Source: Solobacterium sp.
Lineage (GTDB): Bacteria > Bacillota_I > Bacilli_A > Erysipelotrichales > Erysipelotrichaceae
Assembly: GCA_017543005.1 (NCBI GenBank)
Contig: JAFWEA010000103.1
Location: 1 to 15,151 of the forward strand
Direction: 5' to 3'
Length of the DNA stretch: 15,151 bases
This document shows positions 7,267 to 14,448 of the stretch, piece after piece. How positions within the stretch are numbered: the stretch's first letter is position 1; each line of letters begins with the position of its first letter. Position numbers and translations under genes: made by a program. The notes under the pieces are model-generated. The model was not told where the DNA came from, searched no databases, and saw nothing but the letters and a program-made list of their open reading frames with translations.

Positions 7267-7728
7267 TCAGGATGCTCTTGTAATGACCCCGCTGTTCAGC
7301 AGGTATTCGATCATCGGCCGCATCTCGTCTTTATAGTAAATTTCCACGGAACGGGGACGTCTCGCCAGGGGCAGGACGGCCGCCGGATAGCCGTTGATTT
7401 CCAGGGCCGTGGCATAGTAATACGCTGTCATGTGATTCAGAAAGTCGGCCTTGACCTGGTTGGCCTGGCCGCTGTCGACAACCACCATATCCGCATGGCG
7501 GCGGTTCATCTCCCGGACTACCTCACCGCTGCGGCCGGCAAATACCGTATAATCCGAGGGTTTGATGTACTTCCTGATCTTCTGCAGAAACAGGATGTCA
7601 TCCACCATCACCCGCTTTGTGTTCTCTGCCGTTTCAGGGGACAGCATTTCCGGCAGCCTGCTGATCATCCGGTCAATGACCAGGATGAGGACGGCAAGCA
7701 GGCCGATTATCATGATCATGTCTTTCAT
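7267..7728 (-). CDS. Unrecognised membrane-anchored protein of the potassium operon
   Basis: I do not recognise this 153-residue protein. Residues 3-19 (DMIMIIGLLAVLILVID) form one strong membrane helix with an almost absent N-terminal tail, so the rest probably faces the cytoplasm. The soluble part alternates strands and helices: DYTVFAGRSGEVVREMNRRH, ADMVVVDS (79-86) and YPAAVLPL (114-121). That loosely resembles the last part of a universal-stress or Rossmann-like fold, but it lacks clear nucleotide-binding glycines. The start at 7728 is firm: AAAGGA lies 8 bases upstream and only 3 bases separate it from the ktrA stop. Its place between ktrA and the sensor kinase suggests it belongs to the transport or sensing complex. 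That is inference from context; no function is assigned. Confidence 0.85.
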   Translation of the reverse strand: MKDMIMIIGLLAVLILVIDRMISRLPEMLSPETAENTKRVMVDDILFLQKIRKYIKPSDYTVFAGRSGEVVREMNRRHADMVVVDSGQANQVKADFLNHMTAYYYATALEINGYPAAVLPLARRPRSVEIYYKDEMRPMIEYLLNSGVITRAS

Positions 7729-7731
7729 ACA

Positions 7732-8388
7732 CTATCCTTTCCGTTCCGTAAGAAACTGTTTCTGGATCACTTCGATCCGGCCCAGCACCAGCATGTGTTC
7801 ATCCGCATGCAGGACTGTTTCCGGGGTGATGTTCATGTCCATCTTCCCGTGACAGATTCCTAGGATATTCACCCCGTACCGGCTGCGGACATCCAGCTCC
7901 CGGATCTTCTTCCCGTCCCAGGCGGCCGGAATGCCGGTTTCCACAATTGCATAGCCGTCCGGCATCTCGATATAGTTGTAGATCTGGTCCGAACTGTAGC
8001 GGATGGCTGTCCAGCTGCCCAGTTCCCGCTCCGGGAACACCACTGCCGAGGCCCCGTTGCGCAGCAGGAACTTCTCCTGGGAACCGGTCGTGGCCCGGGC
8101 AATGATCCGGCGGGCCCCCAGTTCATCCAGCAGGAAGGTGGTTTCCAGCGAACTCAGGAAATCATCCCCGATCGCCACGATGCACAGATCGAAGTCACTG
8201 ATGCCCAGGGTAGACATGTACCCGCTGTCCGTGCTGTCACCGATCTGGGCCTTGGACACATACGGCAGGATCTTGTTGATCCTCTCTTCGTCCTTGTCCA
8301 CGGCCAGGATCTGATGGCCGAGGTCATGCAGTTTCATGGCAGTATAGCGGCCGAACCTTCCGGCCCCGATGATCAGTATGTTTTTCAT
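7732..8388 (-). CDS. ktrA: Ktr/Trk potassium uptake regulatory subunit (RCK protein)
   Basis: This 218-residue cytoplasmic protein forms the RCK ring that gates the potassium channel subunit encoded just upstream. The N-terminal RCK_N domain shows the Rossmann motif GAGRFG (8-13) and the strand-end acidic residue D31 (LAVDKDEER), both needed to bind NAD(H) or ATP/ADP. GDSTD and CIVAIGDD follow. The C-terminal RCK_C (TrkA_C) domain covers about 135-215; in KtrA proteins of Bacillota this domain can bind c-di-AMP. The size matches the single-RCK KtrA/KtrC type, not the double-RCK TrkA of Proteobacteria. The start has TAGGAG upstream, and the gene follows the ktrB stop by 7 bases. Confidence 0.93.
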   Translation of the reverse strand: MKNILIIGAGRFGRYTAMKLHDLGHQILAVDKDEERINKILPYVSKAQIGDSTDSGYMSTLGISDFDLCIVAIGDDFLSSLETTFLLDELGARRIIARATTGSQEKFLLRNGASAVVFPERELGSWTAIRYSSDQIYNYIEMPDGYAIVETGIPAAWDGKKIRELDVRSRYGVNILGICHGKMDMNITPETVLHADEHMLVLGRIEVIQKQFLTERKG

Positions 8389-8395
8389 GATTCTC

Positions 8396-9760
8396 CTATC
8401 CTACGGCAACCTTGCCGACCGGGAACCGGCTCTTTTCCCGCCGTCCCGGCAGGGCCATCGCGTAAGCCAGCGTCAGTCCGCCGACCCGGCCCGCGTACAT
8501 AAACAGAATCAGTATGATCTTTGAGAAGGCAGACAGCCCCGGCGTGATGCCTGTGGTCAGGCCCACCGTCCCGAGTGCCGAAGCACATTCGAACATGGCC
8601 GGCAGCACCGGGATGCGATCCGCTGCCGATACCGCCACCGTGCCCAGGAACAGCAGGCTCAGGTACAGCACCATGATGTACATCGCTTCCCGTACGGTTT
8701 CCTCTTCGATCCGCCGGCTGAAGCAGCTGACATTTTCCCTTCTTCTGAGAAATGATGCGACCGACAGGGCCACGATATACACCGTCGTCACCTTCATGCC
8801 GCCGGCCGTGGAACCTGGGGCTCCGCCCGTCAGCATCAGTACAATCGTCACCAGCAGCCCGCCTTCGGACATCGCGGCATAATCAGCCGTGCAGAAGCCG
8901 GCCGTCCGGGGCGTCACGGTCTGGAACATGGCCAGCAGCAGTCTTTCACCCTCCGGGACATTTCTGAATTCCAGGAAGTAGAAATACAGGAACGGGACCA
9001 GCAGCAGCGCCCCGGTCGTGGCCAGGATGACTTTTGTCTGCAGGGCCAGCCGGCCAAACCGCCCGCCGGACCGCAAAAGATCCTGCCAGGTCAGGAAACC
9101 GAGCCCGCCCATGACGATCAGGAACATGATGATCAGGTTAACCCGCACATCCCCGGCCCAGGCGGTCAGGGAAGCGAATGGCTGCTCTGCCCCCATCAGG
9201 TCAAAGCCCGCGTTGCAGAAGGCCGAGACAGCATGGAACACCGCATGTCCGAAGCCTTTCAGCAGGCCGTACTTCTCGGCAAACACCGGTGTCAGCAAGG
9301 CTGTCCCGATTCCCTCGATCAGCAGGGTCCCTTTCAGGAAAAAGATCGTCAGACGCAGGATGCCGCCCAGCTGCGGGGCCGAGATCGCGTCCTGCATGAC
9401 AGTTCTCTGCATGATGCCGATCTGCCTGCCGGTCAGGATCAAGGTCACGGTCGCCAGGGTAATCACGCCCAGGCCGCCGATCTGGATCAGGATCAGGATG
9501 ATGGTCCGTCCGGCCAGTGACCACTGCACGGCCGTGTCATAGACCACCAGCCCGGTTACGCAGGAAGCCGACACCGATGTAAACAGCGCATCGATAAACG
9601 GCACCGCTTCCCCTTTGGCCGAGGCAAACGGCATGCTCAGCAGCACCGCCCCGCCCAGGATCAGCAGGCAGAAACCCAGCAGGATCGTCCGGAATGAGTT
9701 CATATGATCGTGGATATAAATCCGCATCTTCTGTGCAATTGACTGTTTTCCCATGCCCAC
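8396..9760 (-). CDS. ktrB: KtrB/TrkH-type potassium uptake channel subunit
   Basis: The 454-residue integral membrane protein is the K+-translocating subunit. It has four repeated membrane-pore-membrane units, each with a filter loop: SVSASCVTGL (G70), SAFCNAGFDL (G185), TVTPRTAGFCT (G288) and SALGTVGLTTG (G400). The glycine-rich segment TGGAPGSTAGGMK (311-323) matches the gating region of the third unit. The length is as usual for KtrB. The start is a GTG at 9760 preceded by GGGGCA; an ATG two codons later (9754) is also possible. It is the first gene of the potassium operon, and the repeat operator described at 9778-9825 lies directly upstream, so its expression is probably set by the KdpDE-like pair downstream. 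The family call is secure. Confidence 0.95.
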   Translation of the reverse strand: MGMGKQSIAQKMRIYIHDHMNSFRTILLGFCLLILGGAVLLSMPFASAKGEAVPFIDALFTSVSASCVTGLVVYDTAVQWSLAGRTIILILIQIGGLGVITLATVTLILTGRQIGIMQRTVMQDAISAPQLGGILRLTIFFLKGTLLIEGIGTALLTPVFAEKYGLLKGFGHAVFHAVSAFCNAGFDLMGAEQPFASLTAWAGDVRVNLIIMFLIVMGGLGFLTWQDLLRSGGRFGRLALQTKVILATTGALLLVPFLYFYFLEFRNVPEGERLLLAMFQTVTPRTAGFCTADYAAMSEGGLLVTIVLMLTGGAPGSTAGGMKVTTVYIVALSVASFLRRRENVSCFSRRIEEETVREAMYIMVLYLSLLFLGTVAVSAADRIPVLPAMFECASALGTVGLTTGITPGLSAFSKIILILFMYAGRVGGLTLAYAMALPGRREKSRFPVGKVAVG

Positions 9761-9777
9761 ATTCTGCCCCGAACGGT

Positions 9778-9825
9778 GTTAAATCGGGATTAAAGTACGG
9801 TTTCTGACATTAAATCGGCATTAAA
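9778..9825 (-). promoter_or_regulatory. Four-half-site operator upstream of ktrB (probable KdpE box)
   Basis: On the minus strand, TTTAATGCCGATTTAA and TTTAATCCCGATTTAA form a direct repeat with 15 of 16 bases equal and a 31-bp offset. Each copy contains two half-sites 11 bp apart, so TTTAAT/C occurs at 9820-9825, 9809-9814, 9789-9794 and 9778-9783. Spacing of 11, 20 and 11 places all four on about the same face of the helix, as OmpR/PhoB-family dimers require. The half-site at 9789-9794 (TTTAAT) is also one base from a -10 consensus; if so, the upstream pair would sit over the missing -35. The matching regulator is encoded in the same operon. Confidence 0.65.
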
Positions 9826-9846
9826 AAAGCAGGAATCGCTTCCTGC
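9823..9846 (-). terminator. Rho-independent terminator of punA
   Basis: Read on the minus strand, GCAGGAA pairs with TTCCTGC across a GCGA tetraloop (GNRA type) and is followed by TTTTTT. It lies 24 bases past the punA stop. Its T-tract runs into the first half-site of the ktrB operator. Confidence 0.88.
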
Positions 9847-9870
9847 CCTGCTTCTGTTTCTGATGATTTT

Positions 9871-10692
9871 CTACAGTGTCCTGATGATCTTTGTCACATA
9901 AATGCTGAAGCGCTCGGCAATGGTTTTGCCCACTTCGTCCACTTCTTCGGTGGTCAGCGGCCGGCCGAGGATTCCCGCCGCCATGTTGGTCATGACCGAC
10001 AGGCACAGCACCGGCAGATGACAGTGGGCGGCCGTAATGGCTTCGGTCACCGTGGACATGCCGACGGCATCCGCCCCGAGGATGCGGGCTGCCCGGATCT
10101 CGGCAGGTGTTTCAAACTGCGGTCCCGGAAAGAACATATACACCCCTTCATGCACCGAAAGATCAATCCCTTCGGCACAGGCCAGCGCCAGTTTCCGCAG
10201 TTCCGGATCATAGGCCCGGCTCATGTCAAAGAAGCGGTCGCCGAATTCACTGACATTCGGCCCGCGCAGCGGACTGGCCCCGTTGAGCTTGATATGATCG
10301 CTGACGACCATGATGTCGCCCGGCTTATAGTCCATGTTGACCGCTCCGGCCGCATTGGTCAGGATCAGCGCCTTGACTCCCATCAGTTTGAACATGCGCA
10401 CCGGGATGACCAGCTGCTCAAAGTCATAGCCTTCATAATAATGAAACCGGCCGGACATGCACAGCACCTTCTTCCCGGCTACCGTGCCGTAGATCAGCTT
10501 GCCGGCATGGGAGGCCACCGTGGAAAGCAGGAAGTTCGGAATATCCTTATAATCAATGATAACCGGATTCTCGATGGTATCCGCAAACGGCCCCAGCGCC
10601 GATCCGAGCACCAGACCCACCTCCGGCGTATCCGGCAGGATCTTTTTCAGATAATCTGCCGTTTCCTGAAAGAATTCATATGTATACTTCAT
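9871..10692 (-). CDS. punA: Purine nucleoside phosphorylase
   Basis: This enzyme cleaves purine (deoxy)nucleosides with phosphate to the free base and (deoxy)ribose-1-phosphate in salvage. The 273-residue size and motifs fit the trimeric PNP/MTAP family: VLGSALG (phosphate-binding serine, 28-34), SHAGKL with H62, GRFHYYEGY (81-89), LTNAAGA (111-117), GPQFETPAEIRAARILGADAVGMST (190-214, with E194 and M212) and TNMAAG with N236, which favours 6-oxopurines such as guanosine and inosine. Two small deviations are SALG where GSGLG is usual and SHAG where GHAG is usual. The start at 10692 has AGAGGTGAG upstream. It is a single-gene unit, divergent from the GNAT operon and closed by its own hairpin. 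Confidence 0.93.
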   Translation of the reverse strand: MKYTYEFFQETADYLKKILPDTPEVGLVLGSALGPFADTIENPVIIDYKDIPNFLLSTVASHAGKLIYGTVAGKKVLCMSGRFHYYEGYDFEQLVIPVRMFKLMGVKALILTNAAGAVNMDYKPGDIMVVSDHIKLNGASPLRGPNVSEFGDRFFDMSRAYDPELRKLALACAEGIDLSVHEGVYMFFPGPQFETPAEIRAARILGADAVGMSTVTEAITAAHCHLPVLCLSVMTNMAAGILGRPLTTEEVDEVGKTIAERFSIYVTKIIRTL

Positions 10693-10771
10693 ACACGCTC
10701 ACCTCTTCTGTCATCGTATCACACATGGCTATTTTTTCCCGTCTGAACTAAAATAGTCCCGGGGGTGCGCA
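10693..10771. promoter_or_regulatory. Divergent promoter region of punA and the GNAT operon
   Basis: Both genes start outward from this 79-base gap, so it must hold both promoters. For punA the best candidate is an extended -10, TGATACGAT on the minus strand at 10713-10721. For the GNAT gene it is TAAAAT at 10749-10754 on the plus strand, with GGGGGTG just before the start codon. Neither has a good -35. Confidence 0.35.
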
Positions 10772-11464
10772 ATGATGACAGAAACCGAAAAACTCCAGCC
10801 ATGGCTGCAGAAACGCGGCCGGATGGACAGATTTGTCGAGACATTTGTGCTCAACGGCGGCAGAGTCCTGGAAGTGTCAGAAGATGCCCTGGTCATGGTG
10901 CAGGCTGAAGCGGACATGGTCTTTGCCCTCGGTCAGTTCACGGAAACAGATGTCATCCGGCAGGCAGGTTCAGTCATGACCGACCGGAAAGACTGGTTTG
11001 AACGGCAGCTCGCATCAGGTCAGTATGACGGGACCCTGATTGCCCAGAATGCCGTCTATACCAAAGATGTACCGCCGGAAGAAATCACCCTTCCGGGCAC
11101 CGTCATCCGGCTGCTGGATGAGCGTGATATCCCTTTCATCCGGGAACACTATGACGGCTTTGATGCGGATGATGCCTACCTGCAGCGGTGCCTCAGAAGA
11201 GGCATGCTGGGGATTGAGGCTGAAGGTCAGCTGGCCGGGTTCATCGGCAGCCATGATGAAGGGGCAGCCGGACTGCTGGAAATCCTGCCGGAGTACCGCC
11301 GGCGGCACTTTGCCGAAGCCCTTGAAACAGCGATGATCCGGTATCTCATGGCGGACGGACGCATCGTCTGGGGCCAGGTCAAAGAAGACAACACAGCCTC
11401 ACGCCGCCTGCAGGAGAAGCTCGGCTTCACCTGGGGCGGCTGGTATTACTGGCTGTTCAGATAA
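10772..11464 (+). CDS. GNAT-like acetyltransferase with atypical acyl-CoA loop
   Basis: The 230-residue protein ends in a GNAT (FR47-like) fold. Motif A appears as GLLEILPEYRRRHFAEALE (167-185) and motif B as VKEDNTASRRLQEKLGF (203-219), the usual N-x-x-S-x-x-x-Y/L-x-x-x-GF ending. The pyrophosphate-binding loop normally reads Q/R-x-x-G-x-G/A; here it is R176-R-R-H179-F-A181, so the first glycine is a histidine. Whether it still binds acetyl-CoA normally is open. The first 110 residues form a separate domain that I do not recognise, as in several two-part GNAT proteins. It leads a plus-strand operon, 24 bases before the aldolase gene. The substrate cannot be told from sequence. Confidence 0.8.
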   Translation: MMTETEKLQPWLQKRGRMDRFVETFVLNGGRVLEVSEDALVMVQAEADMVFALGQFTETDVIRQAGSVMTDRKDWFERQLASGQYDGTLIAQNAVYTKDVPPEEITLPGTVIRLLDERDIPFIREHYDGFDADDAYLQRCLRRGMLGIEAEGQLAGFIGSHDEGAAGLLEILPEYRRRHFAEALETAMIRYLMADGRIVWGQVKEDNTASRRLQEKLGFTWGGWYYWLFR

Positions 11465-11488
11465 TCACAGTTCAAAGAGAGGTATACC

Positions 11489-12115
11489 ATGAAAACAATT
11501 GAAGAAATGCGTCAGGAAGTATTTGCCTGGACGAAGCAGTCCTATGCCGAGAAACTGTTTGCCGGCACCAGCGGAAATCTGTCCATGTATGATCCGGAAT
11601 CGGGCATCATGACCATCACCCCGACTTCCATTCCGTATGAGACCATCCTGCCGGAGGACATGGTGGCGATGAAACTGAACGGTGAAGTCGTGGATGGTCA
11701 CTATGCCCCGTCGTCCGAGTGGCGGCTGCACGCCGAAATCTACAAGGCCTTCCCGGAAGCCGGCGCCGTTGTCCATTCCCATTCCCCGTATGCCACTGCC
11801 TTTGCGGTCGCCCACCAGTCCATCCCGGTCATCCTGATTGAGATGGTTCCGTTCCTGGGCGGTGATGTGCCGCTGGCTGAATTTGCCGTACCGGGCACGG
11901 ATGCTGTCGGTCTGAATGCCGTCGCTGCCATGCAGGAGCGGCCGGCCTGCCTGATGGCCAACCATGGTGTCGTGGCCTTCGGTGCCGATCTGAAACAGGC
12001 GCATATCCGGGCTGTCTATGTCGAAGACGCCGCAAAGATCTGTTACTACGCCAAGGGCATCGGTGAAGTCCATGTCATGAGCGATGAAGCCATCCGCGCC
12101 ATGAAGGGTGAATAA
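11489..12115 (+). CDS. Class II aldolase/adducin family (fuculose-phosphate aldolase type)
   Basis: This 208-residue protein belongs to the zinc-dependent class II aldolase family that cleaves sugar phosphates to dihydroxyacetone phosphate and an aldehyde. It has the phosphate-binding GTSGNLS (26-32), the catalytic glutamate E77 in PSSEWRLH, and zinc ligands H96 and H98 (VVHSHSP) and H159 (ANHGVV). The glutamate, as in L-fuculose-1-phosphate aldolase, argues for an aldolase and against the related ribulose-5-phosphate 4-epimerases, which carry aspartate. A 5-deoxyribulose-phosphate or rhamnulose-phosphate substrate is equally possible. The start at 11489 has AGAGAGGT 6 bases upstream. The following aldo/keto reductase could reduce the aldehyde product, for example lactaldehyde; that is inference. 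Confidence 0.9.
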   Translation: MKTIEEMRQEVFAWTKQSYAEKLFAGTSGNLSMYDPESGIMTITPTSIPYETILPEDMVAMKLNGEVVDGHYAPSSEWRLHAEIYKAFPEAGAVVHSHSPYATAFAVAHQSIPVILIEMVPFLGGDVPLAEFAVPGTDAVGLNAVAAMQERPACLMANHGVVAFGADLKQAHIRAVYVEDAAKICYYAKGIGEVHVMSDEAIRAMKGE

Positions 12116-12122
12116 ATCCGCT

Positions 12123-12947
12123 ATGGAATATCAGACACTGCACAACGGCATCACCCTGCCGGTGATCGGTTTCGGTACCTGGGATGTCCGGGGAAAAGAA
12201 GGAGAACGGACCCTCCGGGAAGCCCTGGATACCGGCTACCGGCTGATCGATACCGCCCAGATGTATGACAACGAGGAAATTGTCGGCAAGGCTGTCCGTG
12301 AATCCGGCATTCCCCGCAGCGAAATCTTCGTAACTACCAAGCTCAGCCATCCCTGCCCGACCGAAGCGGAAACCCTCCGGAGCATACACACCTCCCTGGC
12401 GCGGCTCGGGCTGGATTATGTGGACCTGCTGCTGATCCATGAGCCCTACCGCAGTTCCATCACAATGTACCGGGCGCTGGAACAGGCGTATGATCAGGGC
12501 CTGGCCCGGGCGATCGGCATCTCCAATTTCCAATCAGCCCCGTATCGGGAATTACTCCAAAACTGCCGGATCGTGCCGATGGTCAATCAGATCGAATCGC
12601 ATGTGTACTACATGCAGCTGGACCAGAAGGAACTCTTGGAACAAGCCGGTACGAAGATGCAGGCCTGGGCTTCCTTCACCGAAGGCAGAAAGCCGATCTT
12701 TGCCGAGCCCCTGCTGAATGAAATTGCCCGCAGATACGGCCGCACTGCCGGCCAGATTGCTTTGCGGTATCAGGTGCAGAACGGCATCATGGTCATTCCG
12801 AAGACATCTCACCGGGAGCGCATGGAAGAAAACATCGATCTCTTTGATTTTGTCCTGACCGAGGAGGACATGCGCCGGCTGAGCACCCTGGATCAGGGCC
12901 GCAGCCTGTTCAACTGGTACACAAACGACTGGATGAAAAACAAATAA
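12123..12947 (+). CDS. Aldo/keto reductase
   Basis: The 274-residue protein is an NAD(P)H-dependent aldo/keto reductase with the complete catalytic tetrad D43, Y48, K73 and H106 (LIDTAQMYDNE, TTKLSH, LIHEPY). Also present are the family signatures GFGTWDV, IGISNF and VIPKTSHRERMEENIDLFDF, the last being the coenzyme-binding segment. It reduces aldehydes or ketones in the cytoplasm. I chose the ATG at 12123, 7 bases after the aldolase stop, with AAGGGTGA upstream at slightly long spacing; a GTG at 12108 inside the aldolase gene is less likely. It is the last gene of the plus-strand operon and is followed at once by a hairpin terminator. Substrate unknown; pairing with the aldolase suggests sugar-derived aldehydes. 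Confidence 0.92.
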   Translation: MEYQTLHNGITLPVIGFGTWDVRGKEGERTLREALDTGYRLIDTAQMYDNEEIVGKAVRESGIPRSEIFVTTKLSHPCPTEAETLRSIHTSLARLGLDYVDLLLIHEPYRSSITMYRALEQAYDQGLARAIGISNFQSAPYRELLQNCRIVPMVNQIESHVYYMQLDQKELLEQAGTKMQAWASFTEGRKPIFAEPLLNEIARRYGRTAGQIALRYQVQNGIMVIPKTSHRERMEENIDLFDFVLTEEDMRRLSTLDQGRSLFNWYTNDWMKNK

Positions 12948-12948
12948 A

Positions 12949-12967
12949 GCCGCTGCATGCGGCTTTT
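12949..12967. terminator. Bidirectional terminator between converging genes
   Basis: GCCGC and GCGGC pair across a five-base loop, with TTTT following on the plus strand and TTTATTT following on the minus strand. The hairpin starts 1 base after the aldo/keto reductase stop and 12 bases past the end of the DUF2828 gene, so it can end transcription from both sides. Confidence 0.75.
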
Positions 12968-12978
12968 GTCGTTATTGC

Positions 12979-14448
12979 TCAATTTTGTGTGAGTCCGGCT
13001 GTCCAGACCTCATATTTTGCCAGTGTTTTACGCATCATCTCTTCGGCATCGAGACTGCCGTGCTCCATGATCGCATCGAGCACAGTCGCCGAGAAACCGG
13101 ACACGTATTTGACATTGGATTCGCCGGCCGGAGCCGCGAAGTGCACATTGCGGGCATCGACGTTCCAGTAGATGATCTCCGGCAGCGGGAATCCCGCAGC
13201 CAGAAATCTCTGCTTCATGGACTCGTAGGTCGGAACGTTGTATGTCCCCTGATCAAACTCCATATCAGAGATGATGACGACCCGCCGGACATATTCTTCA
13301 GCACTCTCTGCTTTCTGATTTGTCCGGTACAGCAGGTCATAGACCTTACCGATATCGGTATTGGTGCAGTCATCACACCGGAATGTTTTGTCCAGTTTGT
13401 CATATAAACTGTCGGTATCATCGAATGTCACGATCTCCGGATCACTGGAGAACGTGATGAAGCTGTTGTGGAATGGACCGCTCTGCAGCTCGGCATACAG
13501 AATGGCCAGGGCTGTAGCATTGAGAATCGGCAGACCTTTGTTGCATGTCATCGAACCGGAACCGTCCCGGACAACAATTGTCTGCTCGGCCTTGTGCCGG
13601 GATTTCATTTCGTCCCACTTCACCTGCATGGCCTGTTTCTGCAGATCATCCATGCCCGGGAAGGATTCGGAAATAATCTGATAAGGATAGATCGCTGCGG
13701 CGTGAATCTGTTCGACTCCCGCACTGACATTTTGGATATACTGCGTATACCGCTCCTGGTCATTGCGGGCAAATGCCTGACGGTATTTGTGCATGGCCTG
13801 TGAAGGAACGGCGCTGTAGGCGAAGGTGTAATCCTTCTCCCGCAGGTTGTTTTCAAGGATGCGGTTTTTGCGCAGGGCGGACAGTGTCTGACGATAAGTA
13901 CGCTCTGTCATGCCCAGTTTTTTTGCCAGATATCTGGCAGTCTTTTTTGTGCTTCTGCCGGAAGCGTTGACGGATGGCAGCCACTTGGCGAGCAATGACA
14001 CCGGCTCACCCCTGGCCGCAGCCGCGAGGTCTGTCTGGAGCTGTGTCTGAATGTGTTCGATCACAGCCGGTTCAGCCGGCGTGTGCAGGGCCGTCAGAAG
14101 ATCATCATAGCGGCCGCAGTCAATGATTGCCGGAATCAGCCTGGCGGCATCATCCGGGAAAAACTGACAGTAGTTATGCCAGCAGAGGCGGAACAGATCC
14201 CGCTCACCCAGACCGTACCGGACATCCCGCAGATAGAGCAGGTTCTGCACGGCCGTTTCATAGTCCTCTGCCAGGGCAATGAAGAACAGTTTGAGAGCCT
14301 CGTACTGGTTGTTTCGCATGGCTCCGGCAGTGCCGTAGAAGCTCAGGTTGGCACTGCCGGAAGTGCGGTAAGCTGTATCACCGTTTTCGGTATATACCAG
14401 CTGATTTTGCTGAGAGACAGCGTGCTGCAGGTTTTCAAGAATGCTCAT
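12979..14448 (-). CDS. DUF2828 protein with C-terminal vWA domain (Ro60/TROVE-like architecture)
   Basis: The 489-residue protein matches my recollection of the DUF2828 family, found in plants, fungi, giant viruses and some bacteria. Its helical N-terminal part has the hallmarks LYLRDVRYGLGERDLF (71-86), YDDLL (114-118), SLLAKWLPS (151-159), YRQTLSALRK (185-194) and VPSQAMHKYRQAFARND (214-230). The C-terminal von Willebrand A domain has an intact metal (MIDAS) site: D295-G-S297-G-S299, a threonine at 362 or 364, and D395 in VVIISDMEFD. This repeat-plus-vWA layout resembles TROVE/Ro60 proteins, which bind Y RNAs and misfolded RNA, but the function of DUF2828 is not established. AAGGAGG stands before the ATG at 14448. 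It appears to be a single-gene unit behind a long AT-rich leader, and its codons look slightly less GC-rich than those of its neighbours. Confidence 0.88.
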   Translation of the reverse strand: MSILENLQHAVSQQNQLVYTENGDTAYRTSGSANLSFYGTAGAMRNNQYEALKLFFIALAEDYETAVQNLLYLRDVRYGLGERDLFRLCWHNYCQFFPDDAARLIPAIIDCGRYDDLLTALHTPAEPAVIEHIQTQLQTDLAAAARGEPVSLLAKWLPSVNASGRSTKKTARYLAKKLGMTERTYRQTLSALRKNRILENNLREKDYTFAYSAVPSQAMHKYRQAFARNDQERYTQYIQNVSAGVEQIHAAAIYPYQIISESFPGMDDLQKQAMQVKWDEMKSRHKAEQTIVVRDGSGSMTCNKGLPILNATALAILYAELQSGPFHNSFITFSSDPEIVTFDDTDSLYDKLDKTFRCDDCTNTDIGKVYDLLYRTNQKAESAEEYVRRVVIISDMEFDQGTYNVPTYESMKQRFLAAGFPLPEIIYWNVDARNVHFAAPAGESNVKYVSGFSATVLDAIMEHGSLDAEEMMRKTLAKYEVWTAGLTQN

